Assembly: GCF_041296385.1 (NCBI RefSeq)
Contig: NC_091034.1
Location: 124,001-188,000 of the forward strand
DNA: 64,000 nt
DNA from: Aphelocoma coerulescens
Taxonomy: Eukaryota > Chordata > Aves > Passeriformes > Corvidae
Direction: 5' to 3'
Numbering within the stretch: position 1 is the stretch's first letter; each line of letters begins with the position of its first letter. The notes beneath the pieces are model-generated. The model searched no databases. It was not told the origin of the DNA and worked only from the letters and a program-made list of their open reading frames with translations. Positions 1 to 15,000 of this stretch are shown in pieces. A program made the position numbers and the translations under genes.

Positions 1-3000
1 CCCCTGCAAAGCCACCCCTTAGCCCCGCCCATTTCCCCCTTAGCCCCGCCCATTTCCCCTTTAGCCCCGCCCCCTCCTGGCCCTGCCGACCCAAATTCCC
101 CCCCAAAACCCCCTAAAACCCCCTAAATTCCAAAAAAAAACCCTCCCAGAGACCCCCAAAAATCCCCTTAAAGACCCAAAATTCCCAAATAAAAGCCCCA
201 AACCCCCTAAATCTCCTCAGGACCCCAGCAAAGCCACCCCTTAGCCCCGCCCACTACCCATCTAGCCCCGCCCATTTCCCCTTTAGCCCCGCCCCATCCC
301 GGCCCTGCCGACCCAAATTCCCCCACAAAAACCCCCCAAAACCCCCAAAATTCCAAAAAAAACCCCCCAGAGACCCCCAAAAATCCCCTTAAAGACCCAA
401 AATTCCCAAATAAAAGCCCCAAACCCCCTAAATCTCCTCAGGACCCCTGCAAAGCCACCCCTTAGCCCCGCCCACTCCCCCTTAGCCCCGCCCATTTCCC
501 CTTTAGCCCCGCCCCCTCCCGGCCCTGCCGACCCAAATTCCCCCCAAAACCCCCCAAAACCCCCAAAATTCCAAAAAAAAAACGCCCCAGAGACCCCCAA
601 AAATCCCCTTAAAGACCCAAAATTCCCAAATAAAAGCCCCAAACCCCCTAAATCTCCTCAGGACCCCTGCAAAGCCACCCCTTAGCCCCGCCCATTTCCC
701 CTGTAGCCCCGCCCCCTCCCGGCCCTGCCGACCCAAATTCTCCCCCAAAAACCCCCCAAAACCCCCAAAAGTCCAAAAAAAACCCCCCCAGAGACCCCCA
801 AAAATCCCCTTAAAGACCCAAAATTCCCAAATAAAAGCCCCAAACCCCCTAAATCTCCTCAGGACCCCTGCAAAGCCACCCCTTAGCCCCGCCCACTCCC
901 CCTTTAGCCCTGCCCATTTCCCCTTTAGCCCCGCCCCCTCCCGGCCCTGCCGACCCAAATTCCCCCCCAAAAACCCCCCAAAACCCCCAAAATTCCAAAA
1001 AAAAACCCCCCCAGAGACCCCCAAAAATCCCCTTAAAGACCCAAAATTCCCAAATAAAAGCCCCAAACCCCCTAAATCTCCTCAGGACCCCTGCAAAGCC
1101 ACCCCTTAGCCCCGCCCATTTCCCCTTTAGCCCCGCCCCCTCCCGGCCCTGCCGACCCAAATTCCCCCCCCAAAACCCCCCAAAACCCCCAAAATTCAAA
1201 AAAAAACCCCCCCAGAGACCCCCAAAAATCCCCTTAAAGACCCAACATTCCCAAATAAAAGCCCCAAACCCCCTAAATCTCCTCAGGACCCCTGCAAAGC
1301 CACCCCTTAGCCCCGCCCATTTCCCCTTTAGCCCCGCCCCCTCCCGGCCCTGCCGACCCAAATTCCCCCCAAAACCCCCCAAAACCCCCAAAATTCCAAA
1401 AAAAAAACCCCCCAGAGACCCCCAAAAATCCCCTTAAAGACCCAAAATTCCCAAATAAAAGCTCCAAACCCCCTAAATCTGCTCAGGACCCCACCAAAGC
1501 CACCCCTTAGCCCTGCCCATTTCCCCTTTAGCCCCGCCCCCCTCCCGGCCCTGCCGACCCAAATTCCCCCCCAAAACCCCCAAAATTCCAAAAAAAAACC
1601 CCCCAGAGACCCCCAAAAATCCCCTTAAAGACCCAAAATTCCCAAATAAAAGCCCCAAACCCCCTAAATCTCCTCAGGACCCCTGCAAAGCCACCCCTTA
1701 GCCCCGCCCACTCCCCCTCTAGCCCCGCCCATTTCCCCTTTAGCCCCGCCCCCTCCCGGCCCTGCCGACCCAAATTCCCCCCCAAAACCCCCCCAAAACC
1801 CCCAAAATTCCAAAAAAAAACCCCCCAGAGACCCCCAAAAATCCCCTTAAAGACCCAAAATTCCCAAATAAAAGCCCCAAACCCCCTAAATCTCCTCAGG
1901 ACCCCTGCAAAGCCACCCCTTAGCCCCGCCCATTTCCCCTTTAGCCCCGCCCCCTCCCGGCCCTGCCGACCCAAATTCCCCCCCAAAAACCCCCCAAAAC
2001 CCCCAAAATTCCAAAAAAAAACCCCCCAGAGACCCCCAAAAATCCCCTTAAAGACCCAAAATTCCCAAATAAAAGCCCCAAACCCCCTAAATCTCCTCAG
2101 GACCCCTGCAAAGCCACCCCTTAGCCCCGCCCATTTCCCCTTTAGCCCCGCCCCCTCCCGGCCCTGCCGACCCAAATTCCCCCCCAAAAACCCCCCAAAA
2201 CCCCCAAAATTCCAAAAAAAACCCCCCCAGAGACCCCCAAAAATCCCCTTAAAGACCCAAAATTCCCAAATAAAAGCCCCAAACCCCCTAAATCTCCTCA
2301 GGACCCCTGCAAAGCCACCCCTTAGCCCCGCCCACTCCCCCTCTAGCCCCGCCCATTTCCCCTCTAGCCCCGCCCCCTCCCGGCCCTGCCGACCCAAATT
2401 CCCCCCCAAAAACCCCCCCAAACCCCCAAAATTCAAAATAAAAACCCCCCAGAGACCCCCAAAAATCCCCTTAAAGACCCAAAATTCCCAAATAAAAGCC
2501 CCAAACCCCCTAAATCTCCTCAGGACCCCTGCAAAGCCACCCCTTAGCCCCGCCCATTTCCCCTTTAGCCCCGCCCCCTCCCGGCCCTGCCGTCCCAAAT
2601 TCCCCCCCAAAAACCCCCCAAAACCCCCAAAATTCCAAAAAAAAACCCCCCAGAGACCCCCAAAAATCCCCTTAAAGACCCAAAATTCCCAAATAAAAGC
2701 CCCAAACCCCCTAAATCTCCTCAGGACCCCTGCAAAGCCACCCCTTAGCCCCGCCCATTTCCCCTTTAGCCCCGCCCCCTCCCGGCCCTGCCGTCCCAAA
2801 TTCCCCCCCAAAAACCCCCCAAAACCCCCAAAATTCCAAAAAAAAACCCCCCCAGAGACCCCCAAAAATCCCCTTAAAGACCCAAAATTCCCAAATAAAA
2901 GCCCCAAACCCCTTAAATCTCCTCAGGACCCCTGCAAAGCCACCCCTTAGCCCCGCCCATTTCCCCTCTAGCCCCGCCCCCTCCCGGCCCTGCCGACCCA

Positions 3001-6000
3001 AATTCCCCCCCAAAAACCCCCCAAAACCCCCAAAATTCCAAAAAAAACCCCCCCAGAGACCCTCAAAAATCCCCTTAAAGACCCAAAATTCCCAAATAAA
3101 AGCCCCAAACCCCCTAAATCTCCTCAGGACCCCTGCGAAGCCACCCCTTAGCCCCGCCCATTTCCCCCTTAGCCCCGCCCATTTCCCCTTTAGCCCCGCC
3201 CCCTCCTGGCCCTGCCGACCCAAATTCCCCCCCAAAACCCCCTAAAACCCCCTAAATTCCAAAAAAAAACCCTCCCAGAGACCCCCAAAAATCCCCTTAA
3301 AGACCCAAAATTCCCAAATAAAAGCCCCAAACCCCCTAAATCTCCTCAGGACCCCAGCAAAGCCACCCCTTAGCCCCGCCCACTACCCATCTAGCCCCGC
3401 CCATTTCCCCTTTAGCCCCGCCCCATCCCGGCCCTGCCGACCCAAATTCCCCCACAAAAACCCCCCAAAACCCCCAAAATTCCAAAAAAAACCCCCCAGA
3501 GACCCCCAAAAATCCCCTTAAAGACCCAAAATTCCCAAATAAAAGCCCCAAACCCCCTAAATCTCCTCAGGACCCCTGCAAAGCCACCCCTTAGCCCCGC
3601 CCACTCCCCCTTAGCCCCGCCCATTTCCCCTTTAGCCCCGCCCCCTCCCGGCCCTGCCGACCCAAATTCCCCCCAAAACCCCCCAAAACCCCCAAAATTC
3701 CAAAAAAAAACGCCCCAGAGACCCCCAAAAATCCCCTTAAAGACCCAAAATTCCCAAATAAAAGCTCCAAAGCCCCTAAATCTCCTCAGGACCCCTGCAA
3801 AGCCACCCCTTAGCCCCGCCCATTTCCCCTTTAGCCCCGCCCCCTCCCGGCCCTGCCGACCCAAATTCTCCCCCAAAAACCCCCCAAAACCCCCAAAATT
3901 CCAAAAAAAACCCCCCCAGAGACCCCCAAAAATCCCCTTAAAGACCCAAAATTCCCAAATAAAAGCCCCAAACCCCCTAAATCTCCTCAGGACCCCTGCA
4001 AAGCCACCCCTTAGCCCCGCCCACTCCCCCTCTAGCCCCGCCCATTTCCCCTTTAGCCCCGCCCCCTCCCGGCCCTGCCGACCCAAATTCCCCCCCAAAA
4101 ACCCCCCAAAACCCCCAAAATTCCAAAAAAAAACCCCCCAGAGACCCCCAAAAATCCCCTTAAAGACCCAAAATTCCCAAATAAAAGCCCCAAACCCCCT
4201 AAATCTCCTTAGGACCCCTGCAAAGCCACCCCTTAGCCCCGCCCATTTCCCCTTTAGCCCCGCCCCCTCCCGGCCCTGCCGACCCAAATTCCCCCCCCAA
4301 AAACCCCCCAAAACCCCCAAAATTCAAAAAAAAAACCCCCAGAGACCCCCAAAAATCCCCTTAAAGACCCAAAATTCCCAAATAAAAGCCCCAAACCCCC
4401 TAAATCTCCTCAGGACCCCTGCAAAGCCACCCCTTAGCCCCGCCCATTTCCCCTTTAGCCCCGCCCCCTCCCGGCCCTGCCGACCCAAATTCCCCCCCAA
4501 AAACCCCCCAAAACCCCCAAAATTCCAAAAAAAAACCCCCCAGAGACCCCCAAAAATCCCCTTAAAGACCCAAAATTCCCAAATAAAAGCCCCAAACCCC
4601 CTAAATCTCCTCAGGACCCCTGCAAAGCCACCCCTTAGCCCCGCCCACTCCCCCTCTAGCCCCGCCCATTTCCCCTTTAGCCCCGCCCCCTCCCGGCCCT
4701 GCCGACCCAAATTCCCCTCCAAAAACCTCCCAAAACCCCCAAAATTCCAAAAAAAAACCCCCCAGAGACCCCCAAAAATCCCCTTGAAGACCCAAAATTC
4801 CCAAATAAAAGCCCCAAACCCCCTAAATCTCCTCAGGACCCTGGCAACGCCACCCCTTAGCCCCACCCACTCCCCCTCTAGCCCCGCCCATTTCCCCTTT
4901 AGCCCCGCCCCCTCCCGGCCCTGCCGACCCAAATTCCCCCCAAAAAACCCCCCAAACCCCCCAAAATTCCAAAAAAAACCATCCCAGAGACCCCCAAAAA
5001 TCCCCTTAAAGACCCAAAATTCCCAAATAAAAGCCCCAAACCCCCTAAATCTCCTCAGGACCCCTGCAAAGCCACCCCTTAGCCCCGCCCACTCCCCCTT
5101 TAGCCCTGCCCATTTCCCCTTTAGCCCCGCCCCCTCCCGGCCCTGCCGACCCAAATTCCCCCCCAAAAACCCCCCAAAACCCCCAAAATTCCAAAAAAAA
5201 CCCCCCCAGAGACCCCCAAAAATCCCCTTAAAGACCCAAAATTCCCAAATAAAAGCCCCAAACCCCCTAAATCTCCTCAGGACCCCTGCAAAGCCACCCC
5301 TTAGCCCCGCCCATTTCCCCTTTAGCCCCGCCCCCTCCCGGCCCTGCCGACCCAAATTCCCCCCCCAAAACCCCCCAAAACCCCCAAAATTCAAAAAAAA
5401 ACCCCCCCAGAGACCCCCAAAAATCCCCTTAAAGACCCAACATTCCCAAATAAAAGCCCCAAACCCCCTAAATCTCCTCAGGACCCCTGCAAAGCCACCC
5501 CTTAGCCCCGCCCACTCCCCCTCTAGCCCCGCCCATTTCCCCTTTAGCCCCGCCCCCTCCCGGCCCTGCCGACCCAAATTCCCCCCAAAACCCCCCAAAA
5601 CCCCCAAAATTCCAAAAAAATACCCCCCAGAGACCCCCAAAAATCCCCTTAAAGACCCAAAATTCCCAAATAAAAGCTCCAAACCCCCTAAATCTGCTCA
5701 GGACCCCACCAAAGCCACCCCTTAGCCCCGCCCATTTCCCCTTTAGCCCCGCGCCCTCCCGGCCCTGCCGACCCAAATTCCCCCCCAAAAACCCCCCAAA
5801 ACCCCCAAAATTCAAAAAAAAAACCCCCCAGAGACCCCCAAAAATCCCCTTAAAGACCCAAAATTCCCAAATAAAAGCCCCAAACCCCCTAAATCTCCTC
5901 AGGACCCCTGCAAAGCCACCCCTTAGCCCCGCCCACTCCCCCTCTAGCCCCGCCCATTTCCCCTTTAGCCCCGCCCCCTCCCGGCCCTGCCGACCCAAAT

Positions 6001-9000
6001 TCCCCCTTAAAAACCCCCCAAAACCCCCAAAATTCCAAAAAAAACCCCCCCAGAGACCCCCAAAAATCCCCTTAAAGACCCAAAATTCCCAAATAAAAGC
6101 CCCAAACCCCCTAAATCTCCTCAGGACCCCTGCAAAGCCACCCCTTAGCCCCGCCCATTTCCCCTCTAGCCCCGCCCCCTCCCGGCCCTGCCGACCCAAA
6201 TTCCCCCCCCAAAACCCCCCAAAACCCCCAAAATTCCAAAAAAAAACCCCCCAGAGACCACCAAAAATCCCCTTCAAGACCCAAAATTCCCAAATAAAAG
6301 CCCCAAACCCCCTAAATCTCCTCAGGACCCCTGCAAAGCCACCCCTTAGCCCCGCCCATTTCCCCTTTAGCCCCGCCCCCTCCCGGCCCGGCCGACCCAG
6401 ATTCCCCCCCAAAAACCCCCCAAAACCCCCAAAATTCAAAAAAAAAACCCCCCAGAGACCCCCAAAAATCCCCTTAAAGACCCAAAATTCCCAAATAAAA
6501 GCCCCAAACCCCTTAAATCTCCTCAGGACCCCTGCAAAGCCACCCCTTAGCCCTGCCCATTTCCCCTTTAGCCCCGCCCCCTCCCGGCCCTGCCGACCCA
6601 AATTCCCCCCCAAAACCCCCAAAATTCCAAAAAAAAAACCCCCCAGAGACCCCCAAAAATCCCCTTAAAGACCCAAAATTCCCAAATAAAAGCCCCAAAC
6701 CCCCTAAATCTCCTCAGGACCCCTGCAAAGCCACCCCTTAGCCCCGCCCACTCCCCCTCTAGCCCCGCCCATTTCCCCTTTAGCCCCGCCCCCTCCCGGC
6801 CCTGCCGACCCAAATTCCCCCCCAAAAACCCCCCAAAACCCCCAAAATTCAAAAAAAAAACCCCCCAGAGACCCCCAAAAATCCCCTTAAAGACCCAAAA
6901 TTCCCAAATAAAAGCCCCAAACCCCCTAAATCTCCTCAGGACCCCTGCAAAGCCACCCCTTAGCCCCGCCCATTTCCCCTTTAGCCCCGCCCCCTCCCGG
7001 CCCTGCCGACCCAAATTCCCCCCCAAAAACCCCCCAAAACCCCCAAAATTCCAAAAAAAACCCCCCAGAGACCCCCAAAAATCCCCTTAAAGACCCAAAA
7101 TTCCCAAATAAAAGCCCCAAACCCCCTAAATCTCCTCAGGACCCCTGCAAAGCCACCCCTTAGCCCCGCCCCTTTCCCCTTTAGCCCCGCCCCCTCCCGG
7201 CCCTGCCGACCCAAATTCCCCCCCAAAAACCCCCCAAAACCCCCAAAATTCCAAAAAAAACCCCCCAGAGACCCCCAAAAATCCCCTTAAAGACCCAAAA
7301 TTCCCAAATAAAAGCCCCAAACCCCCTAAATCTCCTCAGGACCCCTGCAAAGCCACCCCTTAGCCCCGCCCATTTCCCCTCTAGCCCAGACCCCTCCCAG
7401 CCCTGCCGACCCAAATTCCCCCCCAAAAACCCCCCAAAACCCCCAAAATTCCAAAAAAAACCCCCCCCAGAGACCCCCAAAAATCCCCTTAAAGACCCAA
7501 AATTCCCAAATAAAAGCCCCAAACCCCCTAAATCTCCTCAGGACCCCTGCAAAGCCACCCCTTAGCCCTGCCCATTTCCCCTTTAGCCCCGCCCCCTCCC
7601 GGCCCTGCCGACCCAAATTCCCCCCCAAAAACCCCCCCAAACCCCCAAAATTCAAAAAAAAAACCCCCCAGAGACCCCCAAAAATCCCCTTAAAGACCCA
7701 AAATTCCCAAATAAAAGCCCCAAACCCCCTAAATCTCCTCAGGACCCCTGCAAAGCCACCCCTTACCCCGCCCACTCCCCCTCTAGCCCCACCCATTTCC
7801 CCTTTAGCCCCGCCCCCTCCCGGCCCTGCCGACCCAAATTCCCCCCCAAAACCCCCCCAAAACCCCCAAAATTCCAAAAAAAAACCCCCCAGAGACCCCC
7901 AAAAATCCCCTTAAAGACCCAAAATTCCCAAATAAAAGCCCCAAACCCCCTAAATCTCCTCAGGACCCCTGCAAAGCCACCCCTTAGCCCCGCCCATTTC
8001 CCCTTTAGCCCCGCCCCCTCCCGGCCCTGCCGTCCCAAATTCCCCCCCAAAAACCCCCCAAAACCCCCAAAATTCCAAAAAAAAACCCCCCAGAGACCCC
8101 CAAAAATCCCCTTAAAGACCCAAAATTCCCAAATAAAAGCCCCAAACCCCTTAAATCTCCTCAGGACCCCTGCAAAGCCACCCCTTAGCCCCGCCCATTT
8201 CCCCTCTAGCCCCGCCCCCTCCCGGCCCTGCCGACCCAAATTCCCCCCCAAAAACCCCCCAAAACCCCCAAAATTCCAAAAAAAACCCCCCCAGAGACCC
8301 TCAAAAATCCCCTTAAAGACCCAAAATTCCCAAATAAAAGCCCCAAACCCCCTAAATCTCCTCAGGACCCCTGCAAAGCCACCCCTTAGCCCCGCCCATT
8401 TCCCCCTTAGCCCCGCCCATTTCCCCTTTAGCCCCGCCCCCTCCTGGCCCTGCCGACCCAAATTCCCCCCCAAAACCCCCTAAAACCCCCTAAATTCCAA
8501 AAAAAACCCTCCCAGAGACCCCCAAAAATCCCCTTAAAGACCCAAAATTCCCAAATAAAAGCCCCAAACCCCCTAAATCTCCTCAGGACCCCAGCAAAGC
8601 CACCCCTTAGCCCCGCCCACTCCCCCTTAGCCCCGCCCATTTCCCCTTTAGCCCCGCCCCCTCCCGGCCCTGCCGACCCAAATTCCCCCCAAAACCCCCC
8701 AAAACCCCCAAAATTCCAAAAAAAAACGCCCCAGAGACCCCCAAAAATCCCCTTAAAGACCCAAAATTCCCAAATAAAAGCCCCAAACCCCCTAAATCTC
8801 CTCAGGACCCCTGCAAAGCCACCCCTTAGCCCCGCCCATTTCCCCTGTAGCCCCGCCCCCTCCCGGCCCTGCCGACCCAAATTCTCCCCCAAAAACCCCC
8901 CAAAACCCCCAAAATTCCAAAAAAAAACCCCCCCAGAGACCCCCAAAAATCCCCTTAAAGACCCAAAATTCCCAAATAAAAGCCCCAAACCCCCTAAATC

Positions 9001-12000
9001 TCCTCAGGACCCCTGCAAAGCCACCCCTTAGCCCCGCCCACTCCCCCTCTAGCCCCGCCCATTTCCCCTTTAGCCCCGCCCCCTCCCGGCCCTGCCGACC
9101 CAAATTCCCCCCCAAAAACCCCCCAAAACCCCCAAAATTCCAAAAAAAAAACCCCCCAGAGACCCCCAAAAATCCCCTTAAAGACCCAAAATTCCCAAAT
9201 AAAAGCCCCAAACCCCCTAAATCTCCTTAGGACCCCTGCAAAGCCACCCCTTAGCCCCGCCCATTTCCCCTTTAGCCCCGCCCCCTCCCGGCCCTGCCGA
9301 CCCAAATTCCCCCCCAAAAACCCCCCAAAACCCCCAAAATTCAAAAAAAAAAACCCCCAGAGACCCCCAAAAATCCCCTTAAAGACCCAAAATTCCCAAA
9401 TAAAAGCCCCAAACCCCCTAAATCTCCTCAGGACCCCTGCAAAGCCACCCCTTAGCCCCGCCCATTTCCCCTTTAGCCCCGCCCCCTCCCGGCCCTGCCG
9501 ACCCAGATTCCCCCCCAAAAACCCCCCAAAACCCCCAAAATTCCAAAAAAAAACCCCCCAGAGACCCCCAAAAATCCCCTTAAAGACCCAAAATTCCCAA
9601 ATAAAAGCCCCAAACCCCCTAAATCTCCTCAGGACCCCTGCAAAGCCACCCCTTAGCCCCGCCCACTCCCCCTCTAGCCCCGCCCATTTCCCCTTTAGCC
9701 CCGCCCCCTCCCGGCCCTGCCGACCCAAATTCCCCTCCAAAAACCTCCCAAAACCCCCAAAATTCCAAAAAAAAACCCCCCAGAGACCCCCAAAAATCCC
9801 CTTGAAGACCCAAAATTCCCAAATAAAAGCCCCAAACCCCCTAAATCTCCTCAGGACCCTGGCAACGCCACCCCTTAGCCCCACCCACTCCCCCTCTAGC
9901 CCCGCCCATTTCCCCTTTAGCCCCGCCCCCTCCCGGCCCTGCCGACCCAAATTCCCCCCAAAAAACCCCCCAAACCCCCCAAAATTCCAAAAAAAACCAT
10001 CCCAGAGACCCCCAAAAATCCCCTTAAAGACCCAAAATTCCCAAATAAAAGCCCCAAACCCCCTAAATCTCCTCAGGACCCCTGCAAAGCCACCCCTTAG
10101 CCCCGCCCACTCCCCCTTTAGCCCTGCCCATTTCCCCTTTAGCCCCGCCCCCTCCCGGCCCTGCCGACCCAAATTCCCCCCCAAAAACCCCCCAAAACCC
10201 CCAAAATTCCAAAAAAAACCCCCCCAGAGACCCCCAAAAATCCCCTTAAAGACCCAAAATTCCCAAATAAAAGCCCCAAACCCCCTAAATCTCCTCAGGA
10301 CCCCTGCAAAGCCACCCCTTAGCCCCGCCCATTTCCCCTTTAGCCCCGCCCCCTCCCGGCCCTGCCGACCCAAATTCCCCCCCCAAAACCCCCCAAAACC
10401 CCCAAAATTCAAAAAAAAACCCCCCCAGAGACCCCCAAAAATCCCCTTAAAGACCCAACATTCCCAAATAAAAGCCCCAAACCCCCTAAATCTCCTCAGG
10501 ACCCCTGCAAAGCCACCCCTTAGCCCCGCCCACTCCCCCTCTAGCCCCGCCCATTTCCCCTTTAGCCCCGCCCCCTCCCGGCCCTGCCGACCCAAATTCC
10601 CCCCAAAACCCCCCAAAACCCCCAAAATTCCAAAAAAAAACCCCCCAGAGACCCCCAAAAATCCCCTTAAAGACCCAAAATTCCCAAATAAAAGCTCCAA
10701 ACCCCCTAAATCTGCTCAGGACCCCACCAAAGCCACCCCTTAGCCCCGCCCATTTCCCCTTTAGCCCCGCGCCCTCCCGGCCCTGCCGACCCAAATTCCC
10801 CCCCAAAAACCCCCCAAAACCCCCAAAATTCCAAAAAAAAAACCCCCCAGAGACCCCCAAAAATCCCCTTAAAGACCCAAAATTCCCAAATAAAAGCTCC
10901 AAACCCCCTAAATCTGCTCAGGACCCCACCAAAGCCACCCCTTAGCCCCGCCCATTTCCCCTTTAGCCCCGCGCCCTCCCGGCCCTGCCGACCCAAATTC
11001 CCCCCCAAAAACCCCCCAAAACCCCCAAAATTCAAAAAAAAAACCCCCCAGAGACCCCCAAAAATCCCCTTCAAGACCCAAAATTCCCAAATAAAAGCCC
11101 CAAACCACCTAAATCTCCTCAGGACCCCTGCAAAGCCACCCCTTAGCCCTGCCCATTTCCCCTTTAGCCCCGCCCCCTCCCGGCCCTGCCGACCCAAATT
11201 CCCCCCCAAAACCCCCAAAATTCCAAAAAAAAACCCCCCAGAGACCCCCAAAAATCCCCTTAAAGACCCAAAATTCCCAAATAAAAGCCCCAAACCCCCT
11301 AAATCTCCTCAGGACCCCTGCAAAGCCACCCCTTAGCCCCGCCCACTCCCCCTCTAGCCCCGCCCATTTCCCCTTTAGCCCCGCCCCCTCCCGGCCCTGC
11401 CGACCCAAATTCCCCCCCAAAAACCCCCCAAAACCCCCAAAATTCCAAAAAAAAACCCCCCAGAGACCCCCAAAAATCCCCTTAAAGACCCAAAATTCCC
11501 AAATAAAAGCCCCAAACCCCCTAAATCTCCTCAGGACCCCTGCAAAGCCACCCCTCTAGCCCCGCCCATTTCCCCTTTAGCCCTGCCCCCTCCCGGCCCT
11601 GCCGACCCAAATTCCCCCCCAAAAACCCCCCAAAACCCCCAAAATTCCAAAAAAAAACCCCCAGAGACCCCCAAAAATCCCCTTAAAGACCCAAAATTCC
11701 CAAATAAAAGCCCCAAACCCCCTAAATCTCCTCAGGACCCCTGCAAAGCCACCCCTTAGCCCCGCCCCTTTCCCCTTTAGCCCCGCCCCCTCCCGGCCCT
11801 GCCGACCCAAATTCCCCCCCAAAAACCCCCCAAAACCCCCAAAATTCCAAAAAAAAACCCCCCAGAGACCCCCAAAAATCCCCTTAAAGACCCAAAATTC
11901 CCAAATAAAAGCCCCAAACCCCCTAAATCTCCTCAGGACCCCTGCAAAGCCACCCCTTAGCCCCGCCCCTTTCCCCTTTAGCCCCGCCCCCTCCCGGCCC

Positions 12001-15000
12001 TGCCGACCCAAATTCCCCCCCAAAAACCCCCCAAAACCCCCAAAATTCCAAAAAAAACCCCCCAGAGACCCCCAAAAATCCCCTTAAAGACCCAAAATTC
12101 CCAAATAAAAGCCCCAAACCCCCTAAATCTCCTCAGGACCCCTGCAAAGCCACCCCTTAGCCCCGCCCATTTCCCCTCTAGCCCAGACCCCTCCCAGCCC
12201 TGCCGACCCAAATTCCCCCCCAAAAACCCCCCAAAACCCCCAAAATTCCAAAAAAACCCCCCCCAGAGACCCCCAAAAATCCCCTTAAAGACCCAAAATT
12301 CCCAAATAAAAGCCCCAAACCCCCTAAATCTCCTCAGGACCCCTGCAAAGCCACCCCTTAGCCCCGCCCATTTCCCCTTTAGCCCCGCCCCCTCCCGGCC
12401 CTGCCGACCCAAATTCCCCCCCAAAAACCCCCCCAAACCCCCAAAATTCAAAAAAAAAACCCCCCAGAGACCCCCAAAAATCCCCTTAAAGACCCAAAAT
12501 TCCCAAATAAAAGCCCCAAACCCCCTAAATCTCCTCAGGACCCCTGCAAAGCCACCCCTTACCCCACCCACTCCCCCTCTAGCCCCACCCATTTCCCCTT
12601 TAGCCCCGCCCCCTCCCGGCCCTGCCGACCCAAATTCCCCCCCAAAACCCCCCCAAAACCCCCAAAATTCCAAAACAAAACCCCCCAGAGACCCCCAAAA
12701 ATCCCCTTAAAGACCCAAAATTCCCAAATAAAAGCCCCAAACCCCCTAAATCTCCTCAGGACCCCTGCAAAGCCACCCCTTAGCCCCGCCCATTTCCCCT
12801 TTAGCCCCGCCCCCTCCCGGCCCTGCCGACCCAAATTCCCCCCCAAAAACCCCCCAAAACCCCCAAAATTCCAAAAAAAACCCCCCCAGAGACCCCCAAA
12901 AATCCCCTTAAAGACCCAAAATTCCCAAATAAAAGCCCCAAACCCCCTAAATCTCCTCAGGACCCCTGCAAAGCCACCCCTTAGCCCCGCCCACTCCCCC
13001 TCTAGCCCCGCCCATTTCCCCTCTAGCCCCGCCCCCTCCCGGCCCTGCCGACCCAAATTCCCCCCCAAAAACCCCCCCAAACCCCCAAAATTCAAAATAA
13101 AAACCCCCCAGAGACCCCCAAAAATCCCCTTAAAGACCCAAAATTCCCAAATAAAAGCCCCAAACCCCCTAAATCTCCTCAGGACCCCTGCAAAGCCACC
13201 CCTTAGCCCCGCCCATTTCCCCTTTAGCCCCGCCCCCTCCCGGCCCTGCCGTCCCAAATTCCCCCCCAAAAACCCCCCAAAACCCCCAAAATTCCAAAAA
13301 AAAACCCCCCAGAGACCCCCAAAAATCCCCTTAAAGACCCAAAATTCCCAAATAAAAGCCCCAAACCCCCTAAATCTCCTCAGGACCCCTGCAAAGCCAC
13401 CCCTTAGCCCCGCCCATTTCCCCTTTAGCCCCGCCCCCTCCCGGCCCTGCCGTCCCAAATTCCCCCCCAAAAACCCCCCAAAACCCCCAAAATTCCAAAA
13501 AAAAACCCCCCAGAGACCCCCAAAAATCCCCTTAAAGACCCAAAATTCCCAAATAAAAGCCCCAAACCCCTTAAATCTCCTCAGGACCCCTGCAAAGCCA
13601 CCCCTTAGCCCCGCCCATTTCCCCTCTAGCCCCGCCCCCTCCCGGCCCTGCCGACCCAAATTCCCCCCCAAAAACCCCCCAAAACCCCCAAAATTCCAAA
13701 AAAAACCCCCCCAGAGACCCTCAAAAATCCCCTTAAAGACCCAAAATTCCCAAATAAGAGCCCCAAACCCCCTAAATCTCCTCAGGACCCCTGCAAAGCC
13801 ACCCCTTAGCCCCGCCCATTTCCCCCTTAGCCCCGCCCATTTCCCCTTTAGCCCCGCCCCCTCCTGGCCCTGCCGACCCAAATTCCCCCCCAAAACCCCC
13901 TAAAACCCCCTAAATTCCAAAAAAAACCCTCCCAGAGACCCCCAAAAATCCCCTTAAAGACCCAAAATTCCCAAATAAAAGCCCCAAACCCCCTAAATCT
14001 CCTCAGGACCCCAGCAAAGCCACCCCTTAGCCCCGCCCACTACCCATCTAGCCCCGCCCATTTCCCCTTTAGCCCCGCCCCATCCCGGCCCTGCCGACCC
14101 AAATTCCCCCACAAAAACCCCCCAAAACCCCCAAAATTCCAAAAAAAAACCCCCCAGAGACCCCCAAAAATCCCCTTAAAGACCCAAAATTCCCAAATAA
14201 AAGCCCCAAACCCCCTAAATCTCCTCAGGACCCCTGCAAAGCCACCCCTTAGCCCCGCCCACTCCCCCTTAGCCCCGCCCATTTCCCCTTTAGCCCCGCC
14301 CCCTCCCGGCCCTGCCGACCCAAATTCCCCCCAAAACCCCCCAAAACCCCCAAAATTCCAAAAAAAAACGCCCCAGAGACCCCCAAAAATCCCCTTAAAG
14401 ACCCAAAATTCCCAAATAAAAGCTCCAAACCCCCTAAATCTCCTCAGGACCCCTGCAAAGCCACCCCTTAGCCCCGCCCATTTCCCCTCTAGCCCCGCCC
14501 CCTCCCGGCCCTGTCGACCCAAATTCTCCCCCAAAAACCCCCCAAAACCCCCAAAATTCCAAAAAAAACCCCCCCAGAGACCCCCAAAAATCCCCTTAAA
14601 GACCCAAAATTCCCAAATAAAAGCCCCAAACCCCCTAAATCTCCTCAGGACCCCTGCAAAGCCACCCCTTAGCCCCGCCCACTCCCCCTCTAGCCCCGCC
14701 CATTTCCCCTTTAGCCCCGCCCCCTCCCGGCCCTGCCGACCCAAATTCCCCCCCAAAAACCCCCCAAAACCCCCAAAATTCCAAAAAAAAACCCCCCAGA
14801 GACCCCCAAAAATCCCCTTAAAGACCCAAAATTCCCAAATAAAAGCCCCAAACCCCCTAAATCTCCTCAGGACCCCTGCAAAGCCACCCCTTAGCCCCGC
14901 CCATTTCCCCTTTAGCCCCGCCCCCTCCCGGCCCTGCCGACCCAGATTCCCCCCCAAAAACCCCCCAAAACCCCCAAAATTCCAAAAAAAAACCCCCCAG